A DNA stretch of 64,000 nt, from contig JADJVA010000025.1 in NCBI GenBank assembly GCA_016716765.1, positions 62,001 through 126,000 of the forward strand, given 5' to 3'. The translations under genes were made by a program, and so were the position numbers. This document shows positions 17,087 to 26,385 of the stretch, piece by piece (position 1 is the stretch's first letter; each line of letters starts with the position of its first letter). This stretch comes from Bdellovibrionales bacterium. GTDB taxonomy: Bacteria > Bdellovibrionota > Bdellovibrionia > Bdellovibrionales > UBA1609. The notes beneath the pieces are model-generated. The model worked only from the letters and a program-made list of their open reading frames with translations, was not told the origin of the DNA and did no database searches.

Positions 17087-19057
17087 CTACCAGCCATCTT
17101 GATTTGGGGGAGGATTTAATATAGACCCAGCCGGTTCAGAGACCCCGCCGATAGCGTGGTTTCCCGAATGAAGGGCATCGCGACTCACAAGCTTGACAGA
17201 GTAGCCCGTTCTCCCTCCACCAGCAGCACAGGACCCAGGAACTTTAACTGTCATATCGTCATCGGGAAGAGAGCATTTCCCAAAATTTTCTGGAAAATCA
17301 AAATTAAGGGACTGGTTTGCAGGAGCCCAACTCGTCAAAAGATGAGTCTTTTCTCTTACGAAATAAAAAGAATCAAAACGTCTCTTGTCAAAAGCTGCGG
17401 CGTCGTTCATCTGATCCTGAACGGAGTACGCATTGATAGCACCTCCTCGAAAGCCCAAATCTGGTCGAAAAATAGTCTCCGGAGGAAATGGAAATTTTGA
17501 AAAATTGGGAAAAATATGAGAAAAATAATTTGCCGAAAAATTCGGCTCTATACCGTAGTAGGTAACATCAAACAAGTCAGGAGCAATAGCTGAAAGTTCG
17601 TATCTCCGAACGGGTGGAACCCGATCAAACTCATAATCCCAAGCCAGCGGATCATTGGGAGCACCCGGTACCATACCTCGAAAGGTTTGCTTGTATTCAT
17701 CAAAGCTTGTTTGCAATGCCAAAAGATCCTTCAAGCCGTTTAGAGCCAATCCAGATCTCAATCCCAACTGATCTCCAGGAAACCGCGAATAATTTGGCAA
17801 CCGAGTGATATCACTTGGGCTGTCCAGCATGCCGTTTTGCTGAGTGCGCGGGGGAGCCAGAGGATCAGTGCGCGGCCCCACCGAAACAGCTGAGGAACGC
17901 GGCCAGCTCGCATGATACCAAGGACCAATTCGTCCGCCGAAGGGTTTGGCGTAGGCCCTGGCCTTCAAACTGATTGCTGGCCCAAAAGGAAAAAATATTT
18001 GGCGAGGTCGTGTTTCGGCCATGACTCCCACGTAAGCCATAAACCAAGGGTTTTTTTCAACCCCCATCGACATATGCATGATGTGTGTTGTGGGAGGCTC
18101 TGACTGCACCCAAGGCAAAATCTCATTTCCTCCGAGAACATTGAGGGCGTAATTTCTCGCCTCAGCAATCTGTGGGGGTGTTTCGACCAATGTCGCCATA
18201 GACCTGCAACCTGAGGAATTGTCGACATCCGTGTAGATAATTGTCGGAATCGTTTGGATTTCAGGAAGCCATTCCTCTCTTCTTACATTGTGAAGTGAGT
18301 TAAAGAGATGGATCTGAACTCCACCCGCTGAAGTCTTGTTTGCAAAAGTTAAATTTTTATCTAAGGTTTTCGCTACGCCCGCAAAAACAGAATTTCCATT
18401 TATATCTAGAAAATCTTGCGGATTGCCACCGGATAAATTTTGGGCAAGACCAAAAATGGTCCTCTTTCTATGGGACTGATCAATCCGAAATGCCATCATT
18501 GAAGAGGCCGCAAACCACCAGTTATAGGCTCCATGCCTTTGACACTGACCATTGTATTGATTTATCAATGAAATCGAAAGGGCCGAAATAACGGCATTGA
18601 TTCCCAAAAAGGGAGCTATCACGGGCACATTCGGCAATGGAGGAATATTGATTGAACTCTGCCGACAGAGATTCTCACCTTCTGCAACCCCTTTCCAGAT
18701 AGGATAATAGGTCACACAGGTCGTAGGACGTTCAGTGTCGGGATAAAGAGCATCAGATGTAATATTTTTTCGAACGGGATGTTCGTCTTTTCCCATGGTA
18801 CCTAAGACGCGATAACGCCAGGCCAAGAGCTTCCATGACTGACGAATCTGGTAATTGGAGTGCCCAATAGCGTTGAGAATTTCTGCTTGCTTTTGAGCTG
18901 CGTAGTAAGCTGCAAGATCCACTGAATTCTGAAGATTAATTTTGTCATGAACAACCAGGCCCACATTAATTGACATCGCGAACAAGACAAAAAGCACCTG
19001 AAAAATCATTGCAACAAAAATTGCAGTCTGCCCTCTCTCATTAAGAGTGGTTCTCAT
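17087..19057 (-). CDS. TadE/TadG-like secreted or membrane-anchored protein
   Basis: The 656-residue product opens with MRTTLNERGQTAIFVAMIFQ and a single hydrophobic segment ending near MSINVGLVVHDKINLQNSVDLAAYYAAQKQA. The ERGQ/F...hydrophobic helix followed by LQNSVDLAAYYAA is characteristic of TadE/TadG-like pseudopilin proteins that begin with a DUF4400/Flp-type helix. The rest is a long extracytoplasmic region rich in Pro, Asn and aromatic residues with no recognised domain. I chose ATG 19057 over an upstream in-frame start at 19102 because GGAGG stands ten bases before it. No pilus-assembly genes are nearby, so its secretion partner is unknown. Confidence 0.75.
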   Translation of the reverse strand: MRTTLNERGQTAIFVAMIFQVLFVLFAMSINVGLVVHDKINLQNSVDLAAYYAAQKQAEILNAIGHSNYQIRQSWKLLAWRYRVLGTMGKDEHPVRKNITSDALYPDTERPTTCVTYYPIWKGVAEGENLCRQSSINIPPLPNVPVIAPFLGINAVISALSISLINQYNGQCQRHGAYNWWFAASSMMAFRIDQSHRKRTIFGLAQNLSGGNPQDFLDINGNSVFAGVAKTLDKNLTFANKTSAGGVQIHLFNSLHNVRREEWLPEIQTIPTIIYTDVDNSSGCRSMATLVETPPQIAEARNYALNVLGGNEILPWVQSEPPTTHIMHMSMGVEKNPWFMAYVGVMAETRPRQIFFPFGPAISLKARAYAKPFGGRIGPWYHASWPRSSAVSVGPRTDPLAPPRTQQNGMLDSPSDITRLPNYSRFPGDQLGLRSGLALNGLKDLLALQTSFDEYKQTFRGMVPGAPNDPLAWDYEFDRVPPVRRYELSAIAPDLFDVTYYGIEPNFSANYFSHIFPNFSKFPFPPETIFRPDLGFRGGAINAYSVQDQMNDAAAFDKRRFDSFYFVREKTHLLTSWAPANQSLNFDFPENFGKCSLPDDDMTVKVPGSCAAGGGRTGYSVKLVSRDALHSGNHAIGGVSEPAGSILNPPPNQDGW

Positions 19058-19233
19058 GAAAAGTAATCCTCCGCAACCAAATGACAACAAACAACCGCTC
19101 ATTCAAATGATAGCAAAAAATTTGAAGAAAAAGATCTAAAAGAGAACCAAATGAGATAACCTAATGACAAACTTTTTGACAGTGACGAATCTCAGAGCCA
19201 GACTGAACAGATCACTCGGGAGGACAATCGACC

Positions 19234-20139
19234 ATGGTCCAGATTCGACTGCGCTTCTTAATCCTTCTCTTTGGTCTCGGATTTTTTGCCTCACACCAAA
19301 CACAGGCTCATGCAGAAATTATGTTTGAGGGCTATTACAAAGTTATGAAAGGAACCTCCCGAGTTGGCTTTTTTATTCAGCGCTATGAATTTGATATTAA
19401 TAAAAAGCAATTCATGTCGACCTATTTCATCCAAATGAATAGCGGAGAAGACAATTCCTCCACAATCCCTAAAGTAATTTCCGAAAGTCTCAAAGCCATT
19501 GCCGACGACAAATTCCAGCCCATCTCTTATCAGTACACGGTAACAACACCCCAGCTGATCAAAACGATTGATGCCAAGTTTGAAGGTGTCATCATGAAAG
19601 CACTTGTTTCCCAGAAAGATCCGGGGTCTCACTCTCAAAGCCCCTCACAAACTCTCACCAAGAAAATTCCAAAGGGCACATTCCTGAGCACCTTTCTGGG
19701 GTATCTTATGCTTCAAAAGGCATACTCAGTCGGAAAGAAATTCAACTATTCTGCTGTTGCTGAAGAAGATGCTGAGAGCTACGATGGCGAAGCCTTTATA
19801 AAGGACGAACAAACCTTTCTAAATAAGAAGGTTTTTAGAATTCTCAATACCTTTAAGTCCATTCAATTTATCAGTTTTGTCACGGATAAGGGAGAAGTTC
19901 TCGGCACTCAATCTCCGCTACAAAATATATCAACTGAACTGGTCCAAAAAGCCAATGATGCCACGCAGGGATTTGTCCTGCCCGCCAGTACTCTTAAATT
20001 GCTTTTCGGGAAAGTTCCCGTGGGAACCACTCATTCCCTCGCGGGCTCTTCAGAATCGACGATCACTCCGACAAAATCTGAAGTTCCCCAATCAAAAGTG
20101 CCCGCTCCCACAGAGAATCCAAAAAGGATTGGGCCGTGA
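19234..20139 (+). CDS. exported protein of unknown function upstream of DppBC
   Basis: A 301-residue protein with a signal peptide (FLILLFGLGFFASHQTQAHA). The mature part reads as a beta-rich periplasmic domain (MFEGYYKVMKGTSRVGFFIQRYEFD, then ISYQYTVTTPQLIKTIDAKF) with a Ser/Pro-rich tail. The pattern resembles DUF3108-type periplasmic proteins, but I cannot assign it. GGGAGGA stands nine bases before the ATG. The stop overlaps the GTG of the permease gene by four bases, so it is translated with the transporter and may serve it. Confidence 0.75.
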   Translation: MVQIRLRFLILLFGLGFFASHQTQAHAEIMFEGYYKVMKGTSRVGFFIQRYEFDINKKQFMSTYFIQMNSGEDNSSTIPKVISESLKAIADDKFQPISYQYTVTTPQLIKTIDAKFEGVIMKALVSQKDPGSHSQSPSQTLTKKIPKGTFLSTFLGYLMLQKAYSVGKKFNYSAVAEEDAESYDGEAFIKDEQTFLNKKVFRILNTFKSIQFISFVTDKGEVLGTQSPLQNISTELVQKANDATQGFVLPASTLKLLFGKVPVGTTHSLAGSSESTITPTKSEVPQSKVPAPTENPKRIGP

Positions 20140-21056
20140 TAAAATTTCTCATTCACAGAATATTCGCCTCGGTCCCCGTCGTTCTCGGAGTTTGTACCCT
20201 GACTTTCTTTTTGATTCACCTCGTCCCAGGGGATCCTATTGATATCATGCTTGGAGAGCAGGCTTCCGACATTGATAGGGAGGCTCTCAGGGCCGATCTG
20301 CGACTCAACCTCCCTCTCCATATTCAATATTTTGAGTTTGTAAAGAGAGTGGTCAAATTCGATCTTGGAAAATCTCTTCACAAACGACAACCTGTTTCCA
20401 CTGAACTTCTCGAACGCTTTCCTGCAACTCTGGAGCTTACATGTGCAGCCATGTTTTTAGCTCTTCTCGCGGGTGTTCCACTGGGCGTCGGAGCGGCCGT
20501 TCGTCGATCCAGCTGGCCAGATCACGTTGTCACTTTGACCGGACTTTTGAGCATGTCCACTCCTGGAATTTTTCTTGGCCCGCTATTGATTTGGGTCTTT
20601 GCTTTGCAATTGGATTTATTTCCGGTCAGCGAGAGAGGAGGGCTTAATCACCTCATCTTGCCAGCCTTGAGTTTGGCCATCCCCATCTGCGCGGTGATCA
20701 GTCGGATGACCCGCATGTCTATGTTGGAAGTTGTTCGCGAGGATTACATCCGAGTGGCCAAGGCAAAGGGATTAACCCCATTCTACATTTACGGAAAGCA
20801 CGCCCTCGCCAATGCGCTCATGCCCTTGATAACAATCGTTGGTTTGCAGGTAGGAGCTCTCCTTACGGGAACTGTGATCACGGAGACAATTTTTGATTGG
20901 CCCGGCATTGGTACGCTTCTCATTCAAGCCATTCAAAGTCGAGACTACCCGCTCGTTCAAGGGTGTGTTCTTCTAATTTCTCTCATTTATGTCTCGGTAA
21001 ATACGGCAACTGACATCGCCTACGGCTTCGCTAATCCTAAAGTGAGATTGACATGA
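20136..21056 (+). CDS. dppB: DppB-type peptide ABC transporter permease
   Basis: A 306-residue inner-membrane permease of the dipeptide/oligopeptide family. It begins with the family-typical KFLIHRIFASVPVVLGVCTLTF helix and HLVPGDPIDIMLGEQAS, and carries the ATPase-contact loop REDYIRVAKAKGLTPF...HALANALMPLIT. The GTG start overlaps the preceding stop, and its own stop overlaps dppC by four bases. No binding protein or ATPase gene accompanies it, so these must lie elsewhere. NagZ downstream makes muropeptide import an attractive but unproven role. Confidence 0.92.
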   Translation: MIKFLIHRIFASVPVVLGVCTLTFFLIHLVPGDPIDIMLGEQASDIDREALRADLRLNLPLHIQYFEFVKRVVKFDLGKSLHKRQPVSTELLERFPATLELTCAAMFLALLAGVPLGVGAAVRRSSWPDHVVTLTGLLSMSTPGIFLGPLLIWVFALQLDLFPVSERGGLNHLILPALSLAIPICAVISRMTRMSMLEVVREDYIRVAKAKGLTPFYIYGKHALANALMPLITIVGLQVGALLTGTVITETIFDWPGIGTLLIQAIQSRDYPLVQGCVLLISLIYVSVNTATDIAYGFANPKVRLT

Positions 21057-21886
21057 AATTCTTGAATTGGATGAGGTCCCCGAGGGGACTAGGACTCTGT
21101 GGAGCTTCAATGGTTTCCTTGGTGCTTCTGCTTGCGCTGTTTGCACCGGTCCTATCTCCGCAAGATCCCAATCACATGTCTCTTTCAGAGCGATTTGCGA
21201 GTCCTAGTATCAAACATCCCTTTGGGTTGGACGAAAATGGCAGCGATGTGTTTGCAAAAGTTGCTTATGGAGCACGGATAAGTTTGGGTGTGGGCGTCAC
21301 CGTCGTCGTCGTGAGCTTGGTCATCGGCCTTATCGTGGGATCTTTGGCCGGAGTTCTAGGAGGGTGGATAGATGGCTTCATTTGTGGCTTTATTAATATT
21401 GTTTATTCCTTTCCAAGTTTTCTTCTCGCCCTCGCCCTGATCGCGATGTTAGGACCTTCCATTAAGAATGTAATTATTGCGATGTGTTTGAGCTCCTGGA
21501 CGGGATATGCTCGTCTCGTTCGAGGAGAGGTTCTCCACTTAAGAGAACGCGATTTTATTCAAACAGTCAAAGCTCTCGGTGGCAGTCGACTTCGTCAGAC
21601 AGTCATACATATTTGGCCCAACCTCACAGGGCCATTGATGGTCCATTCCACTTTTGCAATTGCCGGAACTATCATTGCGGAATCGGGCCTTAGCTTTCTG
21701 GGTCTGGGGGCCCCTCCAACGAGTCCCACTTGGGGCGCCTTGCTGAATGCTGGACGCCGCGTCCTTACTGAGGCGCCTCACATCAGCCTATTTCCTGGAT
21801 CCGCTATTCTGATTCTTGTGCTTGGCTTTAATTTAATTGGGGACGGCTTGAGGGATTACCTCGACCCACGTCGAACGGAATCTTAG
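21053..21886 (+). CDS. dppC: DppC-type peptide ABC transporter permease
   Basis: A 277-residue partner permease. The N-terminal helix (LGLCGASMVSLVLLLALFAPVLSP) is followed by HPFGLDENGSDVFAKVAYGARISL, the family signature for DppC/OppC. The EAA-type loop RGEVLHLRERDFIQTVKALG and the C-terminal SFLGLGAPPTSPTWGALL are also present. It overlaps dppB by four bases, forming a complete heterodimeric channel. The ATPases are not in the window. Confidence 0.92.
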   Translation: MKFLNWMRSPRGLGLCGASMVSLVLLLALFAPVLSPQDPNHMSLSERFASPSIKHPFGLDENGSDVFAKVAYGARISLGVGVTVVVVSLVIGLIVGSLAGVLGGWIDGFICGFINIVYSFPSFLLALALIAMLGPSIKNVIIAMCLSSWTGYARLVRGEVLHLRERDFIQTVKALGGSRLRQTVIHIWPNLTGPLMVHSTFAIAGTIIAESGLSFLGLGAPPTSPTWGALLNAGRRVLTEAPHISLFPGSAILILVLGFNLIGDGLRDYLDPRRTES

Positions 21887-22000
21887 ACTCTCAATACCCC
21901 CATTTCTGTATCTGGGACTATTTGCCTTTTAAGGCATTACATGGTGGAATTAAAAATTATCCTTCAATTCTTTACTCGGGACCTAAGCTCAGGAGAAAAC

Positions 22001-23107
22001 GTGAAAAAGCAAATTGGACAGCACTTTATTATCGGTCTAAAGGGCAAAGAGCTGCTTCCTGAGGAAGCTCGATTTATCATCGATAATAATATTGGCGGAG
22101 TTATTCTTTTTGACCGAAATCTTGAGTCGGTTGGACAAATTCAGAAGCTGTGCAGTGATATCCAGAATCTGCGGCACAAACTTCCTGAAAAGACACCCAT
22201 GTTTATTTCTGTGGACATGGAAGGGGGACGTGTTGCAAGACTGAAACCGCCCTTCACTCGCTGGCCAGCTGCTGCAAAATTGGGAACTCTCGACTCCACT
22301 TCTGTTGCTTTCAAATTTTCCCAAATGATGGCAGAAGAAATGCGATGTGTTGGGATTAACTTAGACTACGCCCCTTGCGTCGATGTTTTAACCAATCCCA
22401 AAAATGCGGTCATCGGAGACCGTTCTATTAGCTCAGATCCCGAGGTGGTGGCCAAGATTGCCTCTGCTCTGGCTCGAGGCTTTATCAAAGGTGGCGTTAT
22501 CCCTTGCGCTAAGCACTTCCCGGGACATGGCGGAACTCTCATTGATAGCCATGATGATTTGCCAATTGAAGAGGCGCAACTCAGCGAACTGATGGACGTG
22601 GACCTGATTCCATTTAAGAAAACCTTTCGTGCTCGCCTCGATATGGTGATGACGGCTCACATTAAATTTCCTCATATTGATCCAGACTTTCCCGTCACAC
22701 TCTCAAAGATATTTATCCAGGAGATTATGCGAGGAGAGTTGAAATATCGTAATTTGGTCATTTCTGATGATCTTGGAATGAAGGCCTTGACCAAACACTA
22801 TGATATCAAAGCGCTGCCGATCTTAGCACTTCAGGCAGGATGTGATATATTGCTGTTTTGCAATGACTTTGATCAGCAAGCTCTCTCTCTAGAGATGACC
22901 TACAAGGCTCTCGCAGCCAAGGAGCTTGACGAAACCCACTTAAACGAAGCGTATTCCAAAATTATTGCCTTAAAACAAGAGAAACTCAGTCATCCTGACC
23001 CACTTCCAATGTCGGAAGTGGAAAAATTGGTAGGACACCCAGACCATCTACGCCTTGCAAAGGCAGTTGTAGAAGGAAGTGTTCCCGCTGACCTCCTCGG
23101 AACATAA
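22001..23107 (+). CDS. nagZ: beta-N-acetylhexosaminidase NagZ (GH3)
   Basis: NagZ removes GlcNAc from anhydro-muropeptides in the cytoplasm during peptidoglycan recycling. The 368-residue protein has the GH3 barrel with SVDMEGGRVARLKPPFTRWPA and the signature KHFPGHGGTLIDSHDDLP, whose His/Asp pair is the acid-base dyad. VISDDLGMKAL carries the nucleophile Asp. GTG 22001 with AGGAG five bases upstream is the likely start; an ATG at 21941 in frame would add 20 residues not seen in the family. It follows dppBC by 114 bases. Together with the AmgK/MurU-like pair it outlines a recycling route. Confidence 0.93.
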   Translation: MKKQIGQHFIIGLKGKELLPEEARFIIDNNIGGVILFDRNLESVGQIQKLCSDIQNLRHKLPEKTPMFISVDMEGGRVARLKPPFTRWPAAAKLGTLDSTSVAFKFSQMMAEEMRCVGINLDYAPCVDVLTNPKNAVIGDRSISSDPEVVAKIASALARGFIKGGVIPCAKHFPGHGGTLIDSHDDLPIEEAQLSELMDVDLIPFKKTFRARLDMVMTAHIKFPHIDPDFPVTLSKIFIQEIMRGELKYRNLVISDDLGMKALTKHYDIKALPILALQAGCDILLFCNDFDQQALSLEMTYKALAAKELDETHLNEAYSKIIALKQEKLSHPDPLPMSEVEKLVGHPDHLRLAKAVVEGSVPADLLGT

Positions 23108-23149
23108 ACCAATATTCCGTCAGCCTTGACGGTCATATATTTTTCTACC

Positions 23150-23275
23150 AATGTCCACCCCCTGTGGATTCGAGGGAACTCCGGTGTAAATCCGGGACTG
23201 TGCCGCAACGGTGATCAAAGTTTTTTAATTTTGTAAGTCCGACTACTCGCCATTAATTTTTAACCCGAGCAGGTA
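23150..23275 (+). ncRNA. cobalamin riboswitch
   Basis: The conserved core GGGAACTCCGG, GTGTAAATCCGGG, ACTGTGCCGCAACGGTGA spans 23174-23214, and a B12-box-like AAGTCCGACTACTCGCC occurs at 23235-23251. This is the hallmark of cobalamin-sensing RNAs. Its 3' end runs into the ribosome-binding region of the receptor gene. ACTAC (23242-23246) can pair with GTAGT (23273-23277), overlapping the AGG used for initiation, so translational control is plausible. Ends are approximate. Confidence 0.9.
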
Positions 23276-23281
23276 GTACAT

Positions 23282-25174
23282 ATGGACTCATCTCGTTCTT
23301 TAATCATTCACATGTTTGTGGTTTATGCGGGAATCGGAATATTCCTTTCTGTTGGAAAATCCGCAGCGCACGCAATGAATATCCAGATTGAATCAGAAGA
23401 CCTGATCACAGCACCGCGTATCGAAGCGTTTTCTGAAAGAAGCGGCCTTTGGCCTCACCATGAGAGCCAAAGCACCCAAGATTCAGACGGCCACTCCAAT
23501 TGGTGGAGTCGAATTCTTGGAGAACCCGGCATCGATAGTCGCCAAGAGGGGATACCCGCAATATCTATTCGGGGTTCTGTAAAAAGTGATCGAACTTTGC
23601 TACTGCTTAACGGTATTCCGCTCAATTTAAGCGATGGGATGGGTCCCAGTGGTCTGTTGATACCCGAAGAGATAATCGGATCAAGCGATTTTATCCGCGG
23701 GCCAGCCTCAGTCTTTTATGGACGATCCGCATTGGGAGGCGTGATCAATAACCGGACTGAGATTCAGTCCCATCCGAAAATCCAAATGAGCACTGATAGC
23801 ATTGGAGTTACCACCGCTCAGGGAATTCTCCCCTATCCGTTACCTGGACAAGGACGAGGGCAGGTCTCCGCAATGAGACAAATTGACAAAGGAAACTATC
23901 CTTTCAAAGCCATCTCCAGCGGAGTCACAGGAACGCGCCTTCATAACGACAAACAAATAAATCGCTACACTCTTAGCAATGAGACCTCACTCAAAAAATG
24001 GAAAGTGAAACAAATCGCCCTTTATGCCGAGAAAAAAGGAAATTACCCTGCCCGAATTGATTCTCCAACAACAAGCTTAACCCCTCCAAGTGGATTGATT
24101 GACAACCAAATAGGTCTTTTTGGACTCTCTCTGAATCGCGACCTAAATTCAATAAACTCATTTTCTTGGAACCTATCAGGAATACGCTCTGATCAGAAAT
24201 ATGACTTAGATATGCCCTCGTTTAGCGCGACGCGGACAAATCGAATTTTCCAATCCTTTCAGTTTTCCAGCATAACAAATTCAGATTGGGCCTCACAAGT
24301 TTTTCTCGATCAGTTCTACGACGAGTATCAGGCAAGTTATCTATCTGAGGGACCGTTCCATTCAAATGAAATTGAAGGCGGTGGGACTTTACAAATCCCT
24401 ATTTCATCTGAGCTATCGATACAGCCAGGAGTTCGATATTCCGAAAAATTCAAGAAACTGACCAGTTCTTTTGGCGTGTTTCAAAATACAAATACCCTGA
24501 GCAAGTGGGTGACGTTCAGTCAAGGGTATCGAAATCCCACCTTGGCCGATCGCTATTGTGATAATTCATTTTGTCTTGGAAACCCAAGTTTGCAGCCCGA
24601 AGAAAGTGAGCAGCTCGAAATTGGTTATGCTACAAAAGCAGAACCGGCTGTGCTCTTCCCCGATTGCAATTTGGATCACAGCATCTCGATTTTTAGAACA
24701 ATCCATCAGAATTATTTTGAATATGAATTTATCGATGGAAAATACCGTACCGAAAATCGAAGCGGCGCTGTCGTCTTTGGAACCGAGGGCCAGATAAATC
24801 TCTCGACAAAATTTCAAATGACGACTCTCTCATTCACCTACCTTGAAAGCGAGAACCTTGATTCAAAAAGAAGCCTGAACCTTGTTCCAAAATTTCTTGG
24901 TACACTTGAAACGAAGGTCCCCTTGGGACATGAGTGGCAAGGATGGGCAAAGGTGACGTATATCGGCTCCTATCCTGATCAATTGAACAGCTCAAGTCCC
25001 GTGGTCGACCTTGGAAATACCTATCTCGTGGATGTTGGCGCAGTTTGGCACCATAAAGGCTGGAATGCCTCTATCTCCGGACTCAATATTTTGGATAAAC
25101 CAGTCGAGCGTCAAGTGGGTTACCCCGAACGACAATTCTCTTTTCTCGCTAAATTGTCCTACGAAATTTTGTAG
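23282..25174 (+). CDS. btuB: TonB-dependent outer-membrane receptor, probably for cobalamin (BtuB-like)
   Basis: A 630-residue receptor: signal peptide (FVVYAGIGIFLSVGKSAAHA), a TonB-box-like stretch (DLITAPRIEAF), and a plug domain with ISIRGSVKSDRTLLLLNGIP and FIRGPASVFYGRSALGGVIN. A barrel of alternating strands follows, with the repeated QSFQFSS/SKWVTFSQGYRNPTLADRY pattern. It lies seven bases after the cobalamin riboswitch, which gives the substrate assignment. The barrel ends in Leu instead of the usual Phe. No BtuF/C/D genes are nearby. Confidence 0.9.
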   Translation: MDSSRSLIIHMFVVYAGIGIFLSVGKSAAHAMNIQIESEDLITAPRIEAFSERSGLWPHHESQSTQDSDGHSNWWSRILGEPGIDSRQEGIPAISIRGSVKSDRTLLLLNGIPLNLSDGMGPSGLLIPEEIIGSSDFIRGPASVFYGRSALGGVINNRTEIQSHPKIQMSTDSIGVTTAQGILPYPLPGQGRGQVSAMRQIDKGNYPFKAISSGVTGTRLHNDKQINRYTLSNETSLKKWKVKQIALYAEKKGNYPARIDSPTTSLTPPSGLIDNQIGLFGLSLNRDLNSINSFSWNLSGIRSDQKYDLDMPSFSATRTNRIFQSFQFSSITNSDWASQVFLDQFYDEYQASYLSEGPFHSNEIEGGGTLQIPISSELSIQPGVRYSEKFKKLTSSFGVFQNTNTLSKWVTFSQGYRNPTLADRYCDNSFCLGNPSLQPEESEQLEIGYATKAEPAVLFPDCNLDHSISIFRTIHQNYFEYEFIDGKYRTENRSGAVVFGTEGQINLSTKFQMTTLSFTYLESENLDSKRSLNLVPKFLGTLETKVPLGHEWQGWAKVTYIGSYPDQLNSSSPVVDLGNTYLVDVGAVWHHKGWNASISGLNILDKPVERQVGYPERQFSFLAKLSYEIL

Positions 25175-25287
25175 CCTTGGCCCTACCTCCAAGTCTTTTT
25201 GATTCACTTGGGATTTCAATCTTGGAACGATCTTTGAATCAGCTTACCTCTGGCCCAAGTACGCCCTCATTTTTAAAGGATGATGCC

Positions 25288-26124
25288 ATGAACACTGTGA
25301 ACCTAATGCCAAAACGAAAAGGGACCTACCCCATTGGATTGATTGCGATTTCTTTGGCTCTGCACGGATCAATTCTCTATTTAATATTGGTACTCCCCCC
25401 CCAAATGGGTTTTCTTCAAGGTAACAAAAATGGGCCAACCCAAATAGAGATTACTGAGGGCGCACCGGAAGTTCAGAAGGAAGTGACACTAGCGCCATCG
25501 CCCGATCCAACCAAATCCCCAGTTAAATTAGAGAGACCAGTACAACCAACGCAGCCAACGCAACCAACGAAAGCAACACAAGAAACGCAACCAACACCAT
25601 CAGTACAAACCAGTATGACTGCTCCAGCAGAAAAGAAGCTAAACCCCGCAGCGCCTTCGGAGGTTTCCAAAACCTCTTCCTCCGCTGATGAGGCAAAAGA
25701 AGCTACCGAAGAGAATCCAACAAATGAATCCCCTGCAGAAAATGAACTTGAAAAGAACGCCGGTCCAATTGAAGAGAAAGCAGCAAGCGGAAATGAGGCT
25801 GAAATAGCGAACGAAGAAGAAGCTCTTCCCGCAGGAACCCGACTCAATTCTGATTTGAAACAAAGTCCAGGGAATAAACAACCTGTCTATCCTCAAATTG
25901 CGCGACAGAAGGGATGGGAGGGCACCGTGGGCCTGACCTACAACATCTCCCCAGATGGAAGTGTTTCCGACATTGAAATCACCCGCTCATCAGGATTTGA
26001 CGTTCTCGACCAAGAAGCTGCTCATGCTGTGTCTCTTTTTAGGTATCTCCCTCAACAAGAAGGAAGAACATACCATCGAGTGACCTTTATGCTGACGCAA
26101 AACTCCCAATCTCCAAAAAAGTGA
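25288..26124 (+). CDS. tonB: TonB energy-transducing protein
   Basis: A 278-residue TonB: an N-terminal membrane anchor (GLIAISLALHGSILYLILVLPP), a long periplasmic linker of Pro/Thr/Gln (QPTQPTQPTKATQ) then Glu/Ala, and a C-terminal TonB domain (KQPVYPQIARQKGWEGTVGL, SDIEITRSSGFDVLDQEA). It couples the proton gradient to the receptor upstream. ATG 25288 is chosen because AAGGA stands seven bases before it; the longer frame from TTG 25177 adds 37 residues and would begin right after the receptor stop. ExbB/ExbD are not in the window. Being behind the riboswitch, it is probably repressed by cobalamin too. Confidence 0.9.
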   Translation: MNTVNLMPKRKGTYPIGLIAISLALHGSILYLILVLPPQMGFLQGNKNGPTQIEITEGAPEVQKEVTLAPSPDPTKSPVKLERPVQPTQPTQPTKATQETQPTPSVQTSMTAPAEKKLNPAAPSEVSKTSSSADEAKEATEENPTNESPAENELEKNAGPIEEKAASGNEAEIANEEEALPAGTRLNSDLKQSPGNKQPVYPQIARQKGWEGTVGLTYNISPDGSVSDIEITRSSGFDVLDQEAAHAVSLFRYLPQQEGRTYHRVTFMLTQNSQSPKK

Positions 26125-26198
26125 GACGGAAAACCTGCCGGGTTCTCCCTTCAGTAAATGCCTCAATGGAATAAGAAAGAAAAATAGAATGAGCCTGT

Positions 26199-26330
26199 TT
26201 ACTTATCACCAAAAAGCGCTGCTTTTGATTTAGTGCTCCCCTGAGTTCTTTGTTTTGCCTTACGTTTGCGGCCTTTGGCTGCCAATTTCTGCTTTCTGAT
26301 TCGTGTTGTCTTCTTCGTGGGAGAAGCCAT
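26199..26330 (-). CDS. 43-residue small basic protein
   Basis: MASPTKKTTRIRKQKLAAKG begins this very basic 43-residue protein, which ends in STKSKAALFGDK. It is preceded by a perfect GGAGGAAAG ribosome-binding site. Short Lys/Arg-rich proteins of this kind occur widely in related bacteria, and a nucleic-acid- or ribosome-bound role is plausible but unproven. The frame is open further upstream to 26444, but the ribosome-binding site fixes this start. It follows the outer-membrane protein gene on the same strand. Confidence 0.8.
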   Translation of the reverse strand: MASPTKKTTRIRKQKLAAKGRKRKAKQRTQGSTKSKAALFGDK

Positions 26331-26385
26331 CTTTCCTCCAGTGGGGGTAAAGTTTGGTAAAAAATAGTTTGAGGCGCGAATCCTA

